Shown in pieces: positions 9,676 to 19,793 of a stretch of DNA of 33,811 nucleotides. Both the position numbers and the translations under genes were made by a program. The notes below the pieces were generated by a model, which was not told the DNA's origin, searched no databases, and saw only the letters and a program-made list of their open reading frames with translations. The DNA is from Mycobacterium sp. (GTDB taxonomy: Bacteria > Actinomycetota > Actinomycetes > Mycobacteriales > Mycobacteriaceae). How positions within the stretch are numbered: the first letter of the stretch is position 1; each line of letters begins with the position of its first letter. The stretch lies in NCBI RefSeq assembly GCF_008709575.1, contig NZ_VYIK01000047.1:1-33811 (forward strand), in the 5' to 3' direction.

Positions 9676-10062
9676 TTACTGGTCGAAGCGGCGACGGAAC
9701 CGATCTTCCATGCGACTGGTGAAGGAACTACCGGTGCCCTTGACTCGACGCGGGCGCGGTCCGGCGTCCCGCCGGCCGGGAAGCGGGGGGCCGGTGATGG
9801 CGAACACCACGCCGCCGAACATGACGACGAACCCGAGGACGGAAAGGATCGGGAAGGTTCCGATCATGGTGGCCTTGAACGCCACGCCGGAAACCAGCAT
9901 GCCCAAACCGATGACGAACAGCGCCGACCCCTGTAGCCGACGTCGGGCCGTCGGCGCATGCAATCCCCCGCCCCGCACGCTGGAGGCGAATTTGGGGTCT
10001 TCGGCATAGAGAGCGTTCTCGATCTGGTCGAGCATCCGCTGCTCATGATCGGAGAGTGGCAT
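9676..10062 (-). CDS. DUF3040 small membrane protein (Rv2169c family)
   Basis: This 128-residue protein starts MPLSDHEQRMLDQIENALY, the hallmark of DUF3040. Two hydrophobic helices follow (about 40-60 and 66-86), then an Arg-rich tail ending SRMEDRFRRRFDQ. The helices suggest an inner-membrane hairpin with both ends cytoplasmic. I chose ATG 10062 because AAGGAGG lies just upstream; a frame open to 10101 is not supported. It is a single-gene unit with its own terminator, next to the dcw operon. In mycobacteria this family neighbours mraZ. Function unknown. Confidence 0.88.
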   Translation of the reverse strand: MPLSDHEQRMLDQIENALYAEDPKFASSVRGGGLHAPTARRRLQGSALFVIGLGMLVSGVAFKATMIGTFPILSVLGFVVMFGGVVFAITGPPLPGRRDAGPRPRRVKGTGSSFTSRMEDRFRRRFDQ

Positions 10063-10110
10063 TCGTCCCTCCTTGCCGACTGGATGCCCGTTGGTGGACA
10101 ACTAACTCAA

Positions 10111-10116
10111 ATGATA
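10111..10116 (-). promoter_or_regulatory. Candidate -10 of the DUF3040 gene
   Basis: TATCAT on the minus strand matches the mycobacterial TANNNT -10 and lies about 50 bases upstream of ATG 10062. No good -35 is seen. Confidence 0.3.
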
Positions 10117-10198
10117 CGAGGTCGACCCGCGCTGTACCACCGGTTCGTCAGCTGATTCCAGCCCGGCCCGTTGCTATTCCAGGCGTACCGCGTACCCC

Positions 10199-10204
10199 GA
10201 TAAT
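10199..10204 (+). promoter_or_regulatory. Candidate -10 of the GNAT gene
   Basis: GATAAT matches TATAAT at five of six bases, about 43 bases before the TTG start at 10247. The -35 region is not recognisable. Confidence 0.3.
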
Positions 10205-10246
10205 AGCGAAAGCGACGGTGCTCAGATCAGCAGGAGGTCACCCAAG

Positions 10247-10846
10247 TTGGCGACATTCGTCATCGACTTGTCGCCGCACGACATGCAACGGCGTCTCGCC
10301 GACGCCCTGGGCGTGTATGTCCATGCGATGGGATATCCCCGGGGCACCGAGAACCAGCGCGCCGCGATGTGGTTGGAGCACACTCGAAGGCCGGGCTGGC
10401 AGGCGGTGGCTGCCGTGGAGGTGGACTGCCGGACCGGCGAGACACCGTCGCCCGCCGTGCTCGGGAATGCGCCGCTGCTGGGCGTGGCCTACGGCTACTG
10501 CGGTGCGCCCGACCAGTGGTGGCAGCAGCAGGTGGTAGTGGGTTTGCAACGCGTCGGCCGTCCCGGCGCCGACATCGCCAGGCTGATGTCGAGCTATTTC
10601 GAGTTGACCGAGTTGCACATCCATCCGCGGTCACAGGGCCGTGGACTGGGGGAAGCGTTGACCCGCCGACTGCTTGCCGGTCGCGCCGAGGCCAACGTGC
10701 TGTTGTCGACGCCGGAAACCGGGGACAAGCCCAACCGAGCGTGGCGGCTGTACCGGCGGCTGGGATTCACCGACATCATCCGCGGCTACCACTTCGCCGG
10801 AGACCCGCGGCCGTTCGCCATCCTGGGGCGCAGACTGCCGCTGTAG
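10247..10846 (+). CDS. GNAT-family acetyltransferase (Rv2170 homologue)
   Basis: The 199-residue protein has a GCN5-related N-acetyltransferase fold. TELHIHPRSQGRGLGEALTRRLL, near residue 120, carries the acetyl-CoA pyrophosphate-binding R/Q-x-x-G-x-G loop. The later segment NRAWRLYRRLGFTD is the typical GNAT C-terminal strand and helix. The start is TTG 10247, with AGGAGG nine bases upstream. The M. tuberculosis counterpart Rv2170 has been reported to acetylate isocitrate lyase; whether this protein does the same is inference. It is divergent from the DUF3040 gene and lies 55 bases ahead of lppM. Confidence 0.85.
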   Translation: MATFVIDLSPHDMQRRLADALGVYVHAMGYPRGTENQRAAMWLEHTRRPGWQAVAAVEVDCRTGETPSPAVLGNAPLLGVAYGYCGAPDQWWQQQVVVGLQRVGRPGADIARLMSSYFELTELHIHPRSQGRGLGEALTRRLLAGRAEANVLLSTPETGDKPNRAWRLYRRLGFTDIIRGYHFAGDPRPFAILGRRLPL

Positions 10847-10901
10847 CGGGCGTTGCCCCCGGCGTAGCAGCAGCGGCGACTCGGTCTGGCACCATGGCCT
10901 G

Positions 10902-11603
10902 GTGCGCGCCCGATGCCGGCCGTTTCCCGCCCGCCGAAGTCGATTACCGGCGATCCTCATGCTGCTGGCGGTGGTCCCCCTGGCCGCCGGATGCCTGCGG
11001 GTGACCGCGTCGATCACCATCTCGCCCGACGACCTGGTCTCCGGAGAGGTCATCGCCGCGGTCAAACCCCGCAACGACAAGGATGCCGGGCCGCAACTGG
11101 ACCCCAATCTGCCGTTCGGCCAGAAGGTGGCGATCTCCAAATACGACCACGACGGCTATGTGGGCTCGCAGGCGGTGTTCTCGGACTTGACGTTTGCCGA
11201 GCTGCCGCAGCTGGCAGACATGAATCCCGACGCCGCGGGTGTGAACCTGTCCCTGCGCAGAGCCGGCGACCTGGTGATCTTGGAGGGCCGGGCGGATTTG
11301 ACCACGTTGACCGACCCCGACGCGGACGTGGAGCTGACCGTGGCCTTCCCCGGACCGGTGACGTCGACCAACGGCACGCGCGTCGGCGACGACGTGGTGC
11401 GCTGGCGGCTCAAGCCGGGCGTCGTCAACACCATGACCGCCCAGGCGCGCTGCACCGATCCCAGCACCCGTGCCTTCCACAGCGCCGCGGTGCGGCTCGG
11501 GCTGTCGGCCTTCGCGGTGGCCGGCCTGGTGGCGCTGTTAGCCTGGCTGTCCCGGGACCGCTCGCCTCGGTTCGACGAACCGTGGGAGCGGTCGCACGAC
11601 TAG
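10902..11603 (+). CDS. lppM: LppM, lipoprotein
   Basis: The predicted exported lipoprotein has a signal peptide with an Arg-rich n-region, a hydrophobic stretch (LMLLAVVPLAAGC) and a lipobox LAAGC. The mature domain begins LRVTASITISPDDLVSGE. A C-terminal membrane helix (AFAVAGLVALLAWLS) and a short charged tail follow. The set of domains and segments such as DGYVGSQAVFSDLTFAELP match mycobacterial LppM, a protein linked to phagosome maturation and LAM/PIM handling. I start it at GTG 10902, giving 233 residues. The open frame reaches further upstream into the GNAT gene without family similarity. No ribosome site is seen; CACCAT six bases before the GTG suggests a leaderless message. Confidence 0.88.
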   Translation: MRARCRPFPARRSRLPAILMLLAVVPLAAGCLRVTASITISPDDLVSGEVIAAVKPRNDKDAGPQLDPNLPFGQKVAISKYDHDGYVGSQAVFSDLTFAELPQLADMNPDAAGVNLSLRRAGDLVILEGRADLTTLTDPDADVELTVAFPGPVTSTNGTRVGDDVVRWRLKPGVVNTMTAQARCTDPSTRAFHSAAVRLGLSAFAVAGLVALLAWLSRDRSPRFDEPWERSHD

Positions 11604-11611
11604 AACCGCGC

Positions 11612-12508
11612 TCACGGCCCGGACACCGGCGACCAGTAGTCGAGCATGCGGGCGAACGTCTGGAACGCCGCGGCCGAAACACCGTAGGTCGCCTCCAGAT
11701 GGATGCTCAGCGGATAGCCGAGATCGGCGACGCCGTCGATCACCCGCTGGTACAAATCGACCATCAGCGTGCGCCGCCGGCCGGGCTCGGTGTTCGCCAG
11801 CCTCTTGACGAACGCCTGTTCGTCGGCGACCACGGGGTTTCCGGGGTCGCCGATGAGCCAGTTGATCAGACCGACCCGGCTTTCGACCTTCGGCACGAAC
11901 CCGAACGACAGCAAGATCTCCGGTCGATGGTCCGTGCGCTTGGCGAAGTCGCTCAGAAAGTGCACGACGGCATCGGAATACAGCAATTGGGTCAACGCGA
12001 AGTTGGCACCCTGGTCGCATTTGAAGCCGAACCTGGCCTGTTCGCCCTCGCGGGTGGGGATCAGGATGACCCCGCGGTGCGGCACCTCGTCGCGATAGAT
12101 CGACAGCGCGTCGGTGGGCGCGACACCAGAGCCTTCGCCGTCGTGCATCGTGCGCGGCACGCCGACGAACACCACGCCCTCGATCCCGGCGTCGACCAGA
12201 TCCACGAGCCGCCGACGCAGCGAGGACTCGTCGGTGAAAGCGGTGACCTGGGTGCACAATCCGCCGACCCCGGGCAACTCCGGCTTGATCGTCGACCAGA
12301 AATCCAGCACGTCCATCTTCGGCTTCATCTCGACCGGCCGGTCACCTTCCTCAGCGATCATCCCGGGCATCATCACGTGCTTGATCTGCCCGTCGAGGCC
12401 GACTTCGGCGGAAAACTCCAGCAGTTTGCGAGCATCCTCGATCGCCTGCTGCGGGCCGCGATCCACATTGGGCGGCACCAATTCGAACGCAACGGTGTTG
12501 AACGTCAA
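11612..12508 (-). CDS. Methylenetetrahydrofolate reductase-like protein (Rv2172c family)
   Basis: This 298-residue predicted TIM-barrel protein of the MetF-like superfamily starts MTFNTVAFELVPPN and carries KHVMMPGMI, VFVGVPRTMHDGEGSGV and KCDQGANFALTQLLYSD. The last resembles the C-terminal MTHFR segment where a D/Q pair contacts folate. As I recall, the M. tuberculosis homologue Rv2172c was reported as a non-canonical MTHFR supplying 5-methyl-THF for methionine. The start is TTG 12508 with AGGAG four bases upstream. It converges on lppM with eight bases between the stops and is divergent from the prenyl synthase. The reaction is inferred from family. Confidence 0.78.
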   Translation of the reverse strand: MTFNTVAFELVPPNVDRGPQQAIEDARKLLEFSAEVGLDGQIKHVMMPGMIAEEGDRPVEMKPKMDVLDFWSTIKPELPGVGGLCTQVTAFTDESSLRRRLVDLVDAGIEGVVFVGVPRTMHDGEGSGVAPTDALSIYRDEVPHRGVILIPTREGEQARFGFKCDQGANFALTQLLYSDAVVHFLSDFAKRTDHRPEILLSFGFVPKVESRVGLINWLIGDPGNPVVADEQAFVKRLANTEPGRRRTLMVDLYQRVIDGVADLGYPLSIHLEATYGVSAAAFQTFARMLDYWSPVSGP

Positions 12509-12554
12509 ATCGCTCCTATGCGGTGGGGCGCCCTGGACCGGGTCACCGCCTCAG

Positions 12555-12585
12555 CATATAGGCGGTCCGCTGGTGAGCCTGTCGA
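12555..12585 (-). promoter_or_regulatory. Candidate promoter of the MTHFR-like gene
   Basis: TCGACA (12585-12580) and CTATAT (12561-12556, or TATATG one base on) stand 18-19 bases apart on the minus strand, about 50 bases before TTG 12508. Confidence 0.35.
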
Positions 12586-12634
12586 AGCAACCGGTCTGCG
12601 CTGCATCCGTGCGCGGCCGCGCGGCACGGCCCAT

Positions 12635-12640
12635 TAGGCT
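12635..12640 (+). promoter_or_regulatory. Candidate -10 (TAGGCT) of the prenyl synthase-mptA unit
   Basis: TAGGCT fits the mycobacterial TANNNT -10. It would give a leader of 55-80 bases to the isoprenyl synthase. No convincing -35. Confidence 0.3.
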
Positions 12641-12664
12641 AAATGGACTGCGGACCCGGTATGA

Positions 12665-13780
<1,116 letters not shown>

Positions 13781-13785
13781 GTCCC

Positions 13786-15294
13786 GTGTCCGCTCCCCCA
13801 TCAGCACCGCCCGTCGGCTGGACTGCCGGCGTGGTGCGACATCTGTCGCGCCTTCGAGAATTCGCCGCGTCGCCCGAAGCGCGTCCCGCCCTGCTGGGCT
13901 GCCTGGGTTCGGTGTTGATCACCGTGGGCGGGCTCGGCGCCGGCAGCACCAAGCCGCACGACCCGCTGCTGGAGGCGATCCACCTGTCCTGGTTGCGATT
14001 CGGCCACGGCCTGGTGGTGTCCTCGGTGATGTTGTGGTCGGGTGTCGCGTTGCTGCTGATCGCGTGGCTGGCGCTGGGCCGCCGAGTGATCGCCCGCCGC
14101 GTCAGCGAGTACACCCTGATAGTCACCACCGGTTTTTGGCTGCTCCCGCTGCTGGCCTCGGTGCCGGTCTTCAGCCGCGACACCTACTCCTATCTGGCCC
14201 AGGGCGCGCTGCTGCGCGACGGCCTGGACCCCTATGCCGTCGGTCCGGTTGAGAACCCGAACGCCCTGTTGGACAACGTCAGTCCTATTTGGACGATCAC
14301 CACCGCACCGTATGGTCCGGCGTTCATTCTGATCGCGAAACTCGTCACGGTGGTGGTCGGCAATCACGTGATCGCCGGAACCATGCTGCTGCGCCTGTGC
14401 ATGCTGCCCGGACTGGCGCTGTTGATCTGGGCGGCGCCCCGGATCGCGCGCCATCTCGACGCCGACGGGCCGACCGCGCTGTGGATCTGCGTGCTCAACC
14501 CGCTGGTGATCATCCACCTGATGGGTGGGGTGCACAACGAGATGCTGATGGTGGGTCTGATGGCCGCCGGGATAGCGCAGACCTTCGAGCGCCACCGGGC
14601 CGCGGGCATCACGCTGGTCGCCGTCGCGGTTGCGGTCAAGGCCACCGCCGGGATCGTGTTGCCGTTTTTGATCTGGGTGTGGATGCGTGACGTCCGGGAC
14701 CGACGGGGATACCGCGCGCTGCCGGCGTTCGCGGTGGCCATCGCCGCGACGGTGGTGATCGTGGTGGCCGTGTTCGCGGCGCTGTCCGCCGTGGCGGGCG
14801 TGGGACTGGGCTGGATGACCGCGCTGGCCGGCTCGGTGAAGATCATCAACTGGTTGACCGTACCCACTGCCGCGGCAAATCTGGTGCACGCCGTCGGCAG
14901 CTGGTTCGTCACCGTGAACTTTTACGCGGTGCTGCACGTCACCCGGATCGCCGGGATCGTGATCATTGCCGTCGCACTGCCGCTGCTATGGTGGCGGTTC
15001 CGCCACGACGACCGCGAGGTGCTCACCGGCATCGCCTGGGCGATGCTGATCGTGGTGTTGTTCGTGCCCGCCGCGCTGCCCTGGTACTACACCTGGTCAC
15101 TCGCGGTGGTCGCTCCGCTGGCCCAATCGCGGCCGGCGATCGCGGCGATCGCCGGTGTGTCCACCTGGATCATGGTGATCTTTCGACCCGACGGCGCCCA
15201 CGGCATGTATTCCTGGCTTCACGTCGGCATCGCCACGAGTTGTGCGCTCCTTGCGTGGTACACGCTGTACCGAGCTCCCCTCAATACGCCATAG
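13786..15294 (+). CDS. mptA: MptA, alpha-1,6-mannosyltransferase of lipomannan synthesis
   Basis: This 502-residue GT-C type polytopic membrane enzyme uses polyprenyl-phosphate-mannose to extend the alpha-1,6-mannan backbone of lipomannan and LAM on the outer face of the membrane. A dozen or so hydrophobic segments are visible. The extracytoplasmic loop after the second or third helix holds FSRDTYSYLAQG, with the acidic residue expected of GT-C enzymes. MGGVHNEMLM, near residue 246, is also family-like. GTG start at 13786, five bases after the prenyl synthase stop, so the two are an operon. Its last 14 bases overlap the end of the convergent Rv2175c-like gene. Confidence 0.92.
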   Translation: MSAPPSAPPVGWTAGVVRHLSRLREFAASPEARPALLGCLGSVLITVGGLGAGSTKPHDPLLEAIHLSWLRFGHGLVVSSVMLWSGVALLLIAWLALGRRVIARRVSEYTLIVTTGFWLLPLLASVPVFSRDTYSYLAQGALLRDGLDPYAVGPVENPNALLDNVSPIWTITTAPYGPAFILIAKLVTVVVGNHVIAGTMLLRLCMLPGLALLIWAAPRIARHLDADGPTALWICVLNPLVIIHLMGGVHNEMLMVGLMAAGIAQTFERHRAAGITLVAVAVAVKATAGIVLPFLIWVWMRDVRDRRGYRALPAFAVAIAATVVIVVAVFAALSAVAGVGLGWMTALAGSVKIINWLTVPTAAANLVHAVGSWFVTVNFYAVLHVTRIAGIVIIAVALPLLWWRFRHDDREVLTGIAWAMLIVVLFVPAALPWYYTWSLAVVAPLAQSRPAIAAIAGVSTWIMVIFRPDGAHGMYSWLHVGIATSCALLAWYTLYRAPLNTP

Positions 15295-15685
15295 CCTGTG
15301 CGCGGCGCAGCACTTCGCGGGCCTGGTGGGCGTGCAAGGCGTCAACCGGGCGGGCGTTGCTGATGACGTCGCGCGTGCCGTCGCGGGTGATGGTCAGTGA
15401 CGGATCGGGGGTGAACAGCCAACGCACGATCTCGGTGTCCCGGTAGCCGCCGTCGTGCAACACCATCAGCAGCCCCGGCAGGCTTTTGACCACCTCGCCG
15501 GACTCGGTGAAAAAGACGCGCGGCACCACCACGTCGCCGGCGCGCCGCACCGCGACCAAGTGGCCCTCCCGCAGTTGCTGGTGAACTTTGGTCACCGGCA
15601 CACCCAGCAGCTTCGCGACATCAGGCAGACCGAAGGTGGGTTCGTCAGGGTCCAAGACGTCGTCGCCGGCCGGAATACTGCTCAT
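15281..15685 (-). CDS. Rv2175c-like winged-helix DNA-binding protein
   Basis: A 134-residue homologue of Rv2175c, a small DNA-binding protein reported as a PknL substrate. The helix-turn-helix portion reads FGLPDVAKLLGVPVTKVHQQLREGHL, followed by VAVRRAGDVVVPRVFF. The C-terminal half (GYRDTEIVRWLFTPD) is well kept. The M. tuberculosis protein, as I recall it, has about 11 extra N-terminal residues including Thr9, the PknL phosphosite. Here the only usual start (ATG 15685) begins MSSIPAGDDVLDPDEPT, so that extension is missing. It is divergent from pknL (74 bases) and overlaps mptA by 14 bases at the 3' end. Confidence 0.9.
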   Translation of the reverse strand: MSSIPAGDDVLDPDEPTFGLPDVAKLLGVPVTKVHQQLREGHLVAVRRAGDVVVPRVFFTESGEVVKSLPGLLMVLHDGGYRDTEIVRWLFTPDPSLTITRDGTRDVISNARPVDALHAHQAREVLRRAQAMAY

Positions 15686-15747
15686 CGCGCTCAGTTTAGA
15701 ACCGATTCCGGCCCGTGGAATGCGGGATTCGGACGAAAATCGCCGCC

Positions 15748-15753
15748 TACCAT
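15748..15753 (+). promoter_or_regulatory. Candidate -10 of pknL, leaderless layout
   Basis: TACCAT is followed by six bases and then GTG 15760. A start of transcription at the GTG would give a leaderless message, common in mycobacteria. No ribosome site precedes the GTG. No clear -35. Confidence 0.45.
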
Positions 15754-15759
15754 GGCCCC

Positions 15760-16869
15760 GTGGCAGCCGCGGCGACAGATCCCCTGCTCGGTGCCCTGCT
15801 GGAGGGGCGATATCAGGTCCTCGCCAAGATCGCCACCGGGAGCACCGCGACGGTGTACCGCGGTGTCGACGTCCGCCTGGATCGCCCGGTGGCGATCAAG
15901 GTGATGGATGTGCGGTACGCCGGTGACGAGCAATTCCTGACCCGCCTGCGGCTCGAGGCCCGTGCGCTGGCCCGACTCAAGGATCCTGGTCTGGTCGCGG
16001 TCTATGACCACGGCCTCAATGCCCGGCCCCCGTTTCTGGTGATGGAGCTCATCGAAGGCGGCACCCTGCGCGAGCTGCTGACCGAGCGCGGTCCGATGCC
16101 CCCGCACGCGGTGGCCGCCGTGCTGCGGCCGGTGCTGAGCGGCTTGGCCGTCGCTCACCGCGCCGGATTGGTGCACCGCGACGTCAAACCGGAGAACATA
16201 GTGATCTCCGACGACGGCGACGTCAAAATTGCCGACTTCGGATTGGTGCGTGCCGTCGCGGCAGCCAGGATCACCTCGGCCGGCGTCATTCTCGGCACCG
16301 CCGCCTATCTGTCTCCCGAACAGGTGCGCGACGGCAACGCCACGCCGCGCAGTGATGTCTACGCGGCCGGGATCGTGACCTATGAACTCCTCACCGGGCG
16401 GCCGCCGTTTTCCGGCGACTCTGTCCTCTCGATCGCACACCGGCGGTTAGTTGCCGACGTGCCGCCGCCCAGCACGGCTATCGCCGGTGTGCCACCCCAA
16501 TTCGATGCGCTGGTGGCGCGCGCGACGGCGCGGGACCCGGCCCATCGGTACGCCGATGCGCACGCCATGGCCGCCGAATTGGACGCGATCGCCGACGACC
16601 TGGCGCTGCCGCCGTTTCGCGTACCCGCGCCGCGCAACTCCGCGCAGCACCGCTCGGCGCAGCGGCACGCCAGCCACCTCGGCGAAGTCCGGACCTTCGT
16701 GCACCACCCCACCCTGCGGCTGCCGCGTGACGGCGGCGAGTTCGCGCTGGCCCGTCAGCGCGCCCGGCGCGCGACGCTGCTCTGGATCGCGGTGGTGCTG
16801 GCGGTCACCGGGCTGGCGGCCACCGCGGCATGGAACCTCGGCAGCAACCTTGCCGGGCTCCTCGGTTGA
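15760..16869 (+). CDS. pknL: PknL, membrane Ser/Thr protein kinase
   Basis: An STPK of 369 residues with an intracellular kinase domain (about 18-280), a linker and one C-terminal membrane helix (about 343-362), with almost no extracellular domain. Lys47 (VAIKVMD), HRDVKPEN (139-146), DFG (159-161) and GTAAYLSPE are intact. The Gly-rich loop is GSTATV. The activation loop reads RITSAGVILGT; from memory M. tuberculosis has ITSTGV, with phosphorylated Thr173 and Thr175, so the second Thr is Ala here. I chose GTG 15760 because homologues start near this point; an upstream GTG-less extension to 15715 lies in the promoter. It is divergent from its substrate gene and ends seven bases before the convergent aroG. 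Confidence 0.92.
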   Translation: MAAAATDPLLGALLEGRYQVLAKIATGSTATVYRGVDVRLDRPVAIKVMDVRYAGDEQFLTRLRLEARALARLKDPGLVAVYDHGLNARPPFLVMELIEGGTLRELLTERGPMPPHAVAAVLRPVLSGLAVAHRAGLVHRDVKPENIVISDDGDVKIADFGLVRAVAAARITSAGVILGTAAYLSPEQVRDGNATPRSDVYAAGIVTYELLTGRPPFSGDSVLSIAHRRLVADVPPPSTAIAGVPPQFDALVARATARDPAHRYADAHAMAAELDAIADDLALPPFRVPAPRNSAQHRSAQRHASHLGEVRTFVHHPTLRLPRDGGEFALARQRARRATLLWIAVVLAVTGLAATAAWNLGSNLAGLLG

Positions 16870-16876
16870 CCAACTT

Positions 16877-18307
<1,431 letters not shown>

Positions 18308-18310
18308 TCA

Positions 18311-18829
18311 TCAGGGCGAACACTCCCGGCTATCCTCCGGCTGGCCGGTCAGCAGCCGGAATCGCCGCAGCTGGTCGCGGGCGTCGACCAACGCGTCGTG
18401 TGCCTCCGGCGACCGCGGCGGCATCGGTGGACATCCTTTCGCCTCCCACAGCTGGCGCAGCTCCCGGGTGAATCGAGGTATCGCCGTCGGCAACGCGGTC
18501 ATCGGACCCCACAACTGACACAGCGCCACGTGGTCGTAGCCGCCCACCCAGGCCCACAGCTCGATCGGTTCAGCGTCCTCGATGCGAAGGAAATCCTCCA
18601 ATTCCGTACGGATCCGGGCGCGGGAACGCCACAGCTGCGAAGACGGCGGCGGCAGTTTGGGCAGTACGTGGGCGCGCACCCAGCTGCCGGCGCGGGCCGG
18701 ATCGAACTCGGTGGACACGGCGTAATATTCGCGCCCGTCCTCGGCGGCCACTCCGATCGAGATCAGCTCGATGGTACGGCCGTCCTCGATGAATTCGGTG
18801 TCGTAAAAGTAGCGCACGCGACCGGTCAT
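18311..18829 (-). CDS. RNase AS-like 3'-5' exoribonuclease (Rv2179c family)
   Basis: A 172-residue RNase T-like DEDDh-type exonuclease. The first acidic motif YDTEF (Asp10, Glu12) and the later HDALVDARDQLRR are visible. The M. tuberculosis protein Rv2179c is described as a 3'-5' exoribonuclease preferring adenylate-containing RNA (RNase AS). I start it at ATG 18829 (MTGRVRYFYDTEF), which overlaps the upstream membrane protein stop (ATGA). A much longer frame to 19648 overlaps that gene and is a shadow. Confidence 0.9.
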   Translation of the reverse strand: MTGRVRYFYDTEFIEDGRTIELISIGVAAEDGREYYAVSTEFDPARAGSWVRAHVLPKLPPPSSQLWRSRARIRTELEDFLRIEDAEPIELWAWVGGYDHVALCQLWGPMTALPTAIPRFTRELRQLWEAKGCPPMPPRSPEAHDALVDARDQLRRFRLLTGQPEDSRECSP

Positions 18830-19701
18830 CCGCTCTCGCCGACGGCCAGCGCGGGCTCCGCGCCCGCCGGTGGCGGCGCGGCGTGCACCCGGCGGTCCAG
18901 CTCTGCATCGATCGACCCCGAATCGGGACGCTGTGGCGTGCCGGCGACCGCGCATTGCAGCCACAGTTTGGCCTGGACCACCGGGCGGCGCAGCCGGCGT
19001 TCCCGCTGCAGCGCAAGCCGCATCTTGTCCCGCTGCGTGGTGTAACGCCACCGGGCCCACGGCGCGTGCGGTCGCGACAGCCGGATCGCCCCGATAAACA
19101 GCAGCGGGACGAAGAACATGCCGATCAGGCCCGTCCAGACCTTGCCCTTGAGCACCACGACGACCGCGAGCGGCAGTGCCAGCACGATCACTGAAATGAC
19201 GACGGCCTGGAGAAGCGGCGAACGGGTGTCGTGAAAAAGGGCGAGCAGGAACATCAGCGGGTGCAACCCCAACACCAGCAGTCCACCCACCGCGACGGCC
19301 GCGAAGACCGCATCCACCGAGGTGCGGCCATCCTCTTCCCAGTAGACGTCGGACAGGTGCAGGATCAACGCGTACTCGTCGAGCACCAACGCTGCGCCGA
19401 CACCGAAAACCGTTGCGACTAAGGTGAATTGCAGCTCGTTGCGGTTGACCGCCATACTCACCATGGTCACGCCGGACACCATCACCAACACCACGCCGAC
19501 CACCACGTGGTGGATGTGTTTGGACCCGATGTAGATGTTGCGCGGCTGCCACCATTTCGCCGGTAGACCCAACTCGGTGCGACGACGGATTATGCGCGCG
19601 AAGGTCCGGGTCACAAAGAAGGTCAGGATGAATGCGACAAGGCAGCACAGCAGCGGCAGCCGGCCGCTACCGATGATGTCATCCTGCAACCAGCGGAGCA
19701 C
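18826..19701 (-). CDS. Conserved polytopic membrane protein (Rv2180c family)
   Basis: About 291 residues with roughly six hydrophobic helices. The N-terminal one spans LPLLCCLVAFILTFFVT. A conserved stretch GSKHIHHVVVGVVLVM and the polar FGVGAALVLDEYALILHL lie in or between helices, which suggests a His- and Asp/Glu-lined site, perhaps metal-binding (inference). The C-terminal 85 residues are cytoplasmic and Arg-rich. I chose GTG 19701 (VLRWLQDDIIGSGRLP), giving the usual length; an ATG at 19752 would add 17 residues. Its stop overlaps the exoribonuclease start. Function unknown. Confidence 0.85.
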   Translation of the reverse strand: MLRWLQDDIIGSGRLPLLCCLVAFILTFFVTRTFARIIRRRTELGLPAKWWQPRNIYIGSKHIHHVVVGVVLVMVSGVTMVSMAVNRNELQFTLVATVFGVGAALVLDEYALILHLSDVYWEEDGRTSVDAVFAAVAVGGLLVLGLHPLMFLLALFHDTRSPLLQAVVISVIVLALPLAVVVVLKGKVWTGLIGMFFVPLLFIGAIRLSRPHAPWARWRYTTQRDKMRLALQRERRLRRPVVQAKLWLQCAVAGTPQRPDSGSIDAELDRRVHAAPPPAGAEPALAVGESG

Positions 19702-19752
19702 CCTACAGAAAGTACCCTGCTTCGACGCGCCACCGCGCGGCCCGAGCGGCAC

Positions 19753-19783
19753 CGATAGGCTCCCGATAGGCTCCCGATAGGCT
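19753..19783 (+). repeat. 11-base tandem repeat (2.8 copies) ahead of the GT-C mannosyltransferase
   Basis: CGATAGGCTCC is repeated at 19753-19763 and 19764-19774, then CGATAGGCT at 19775-19783. Each copy holds TAGGCT, which fits the mycobacterial -10 consensus TANNNT. The last copy ends 10 bases before ATG 19794. It may therefore be a variable promoter region. Confidence 0.6.
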
Positions 19784-19793
19784 GTTGTCCGAC

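Noticed and set aside
10913..12637. Plus-strand open frame of 574 codons across lppM and the MTHFR-like gene
   Set aside because: Runs out of frame over two real genes on opposite strands; composition is shadow-like.
12634..12642. TTAGGCTAA upstream of the prenyl synthase as a possible IdeR box
   Set aside because: Only the nine-base core matches; the outer arms agree at about one of ten bases. It more likely reflects a TAGGCT -10.
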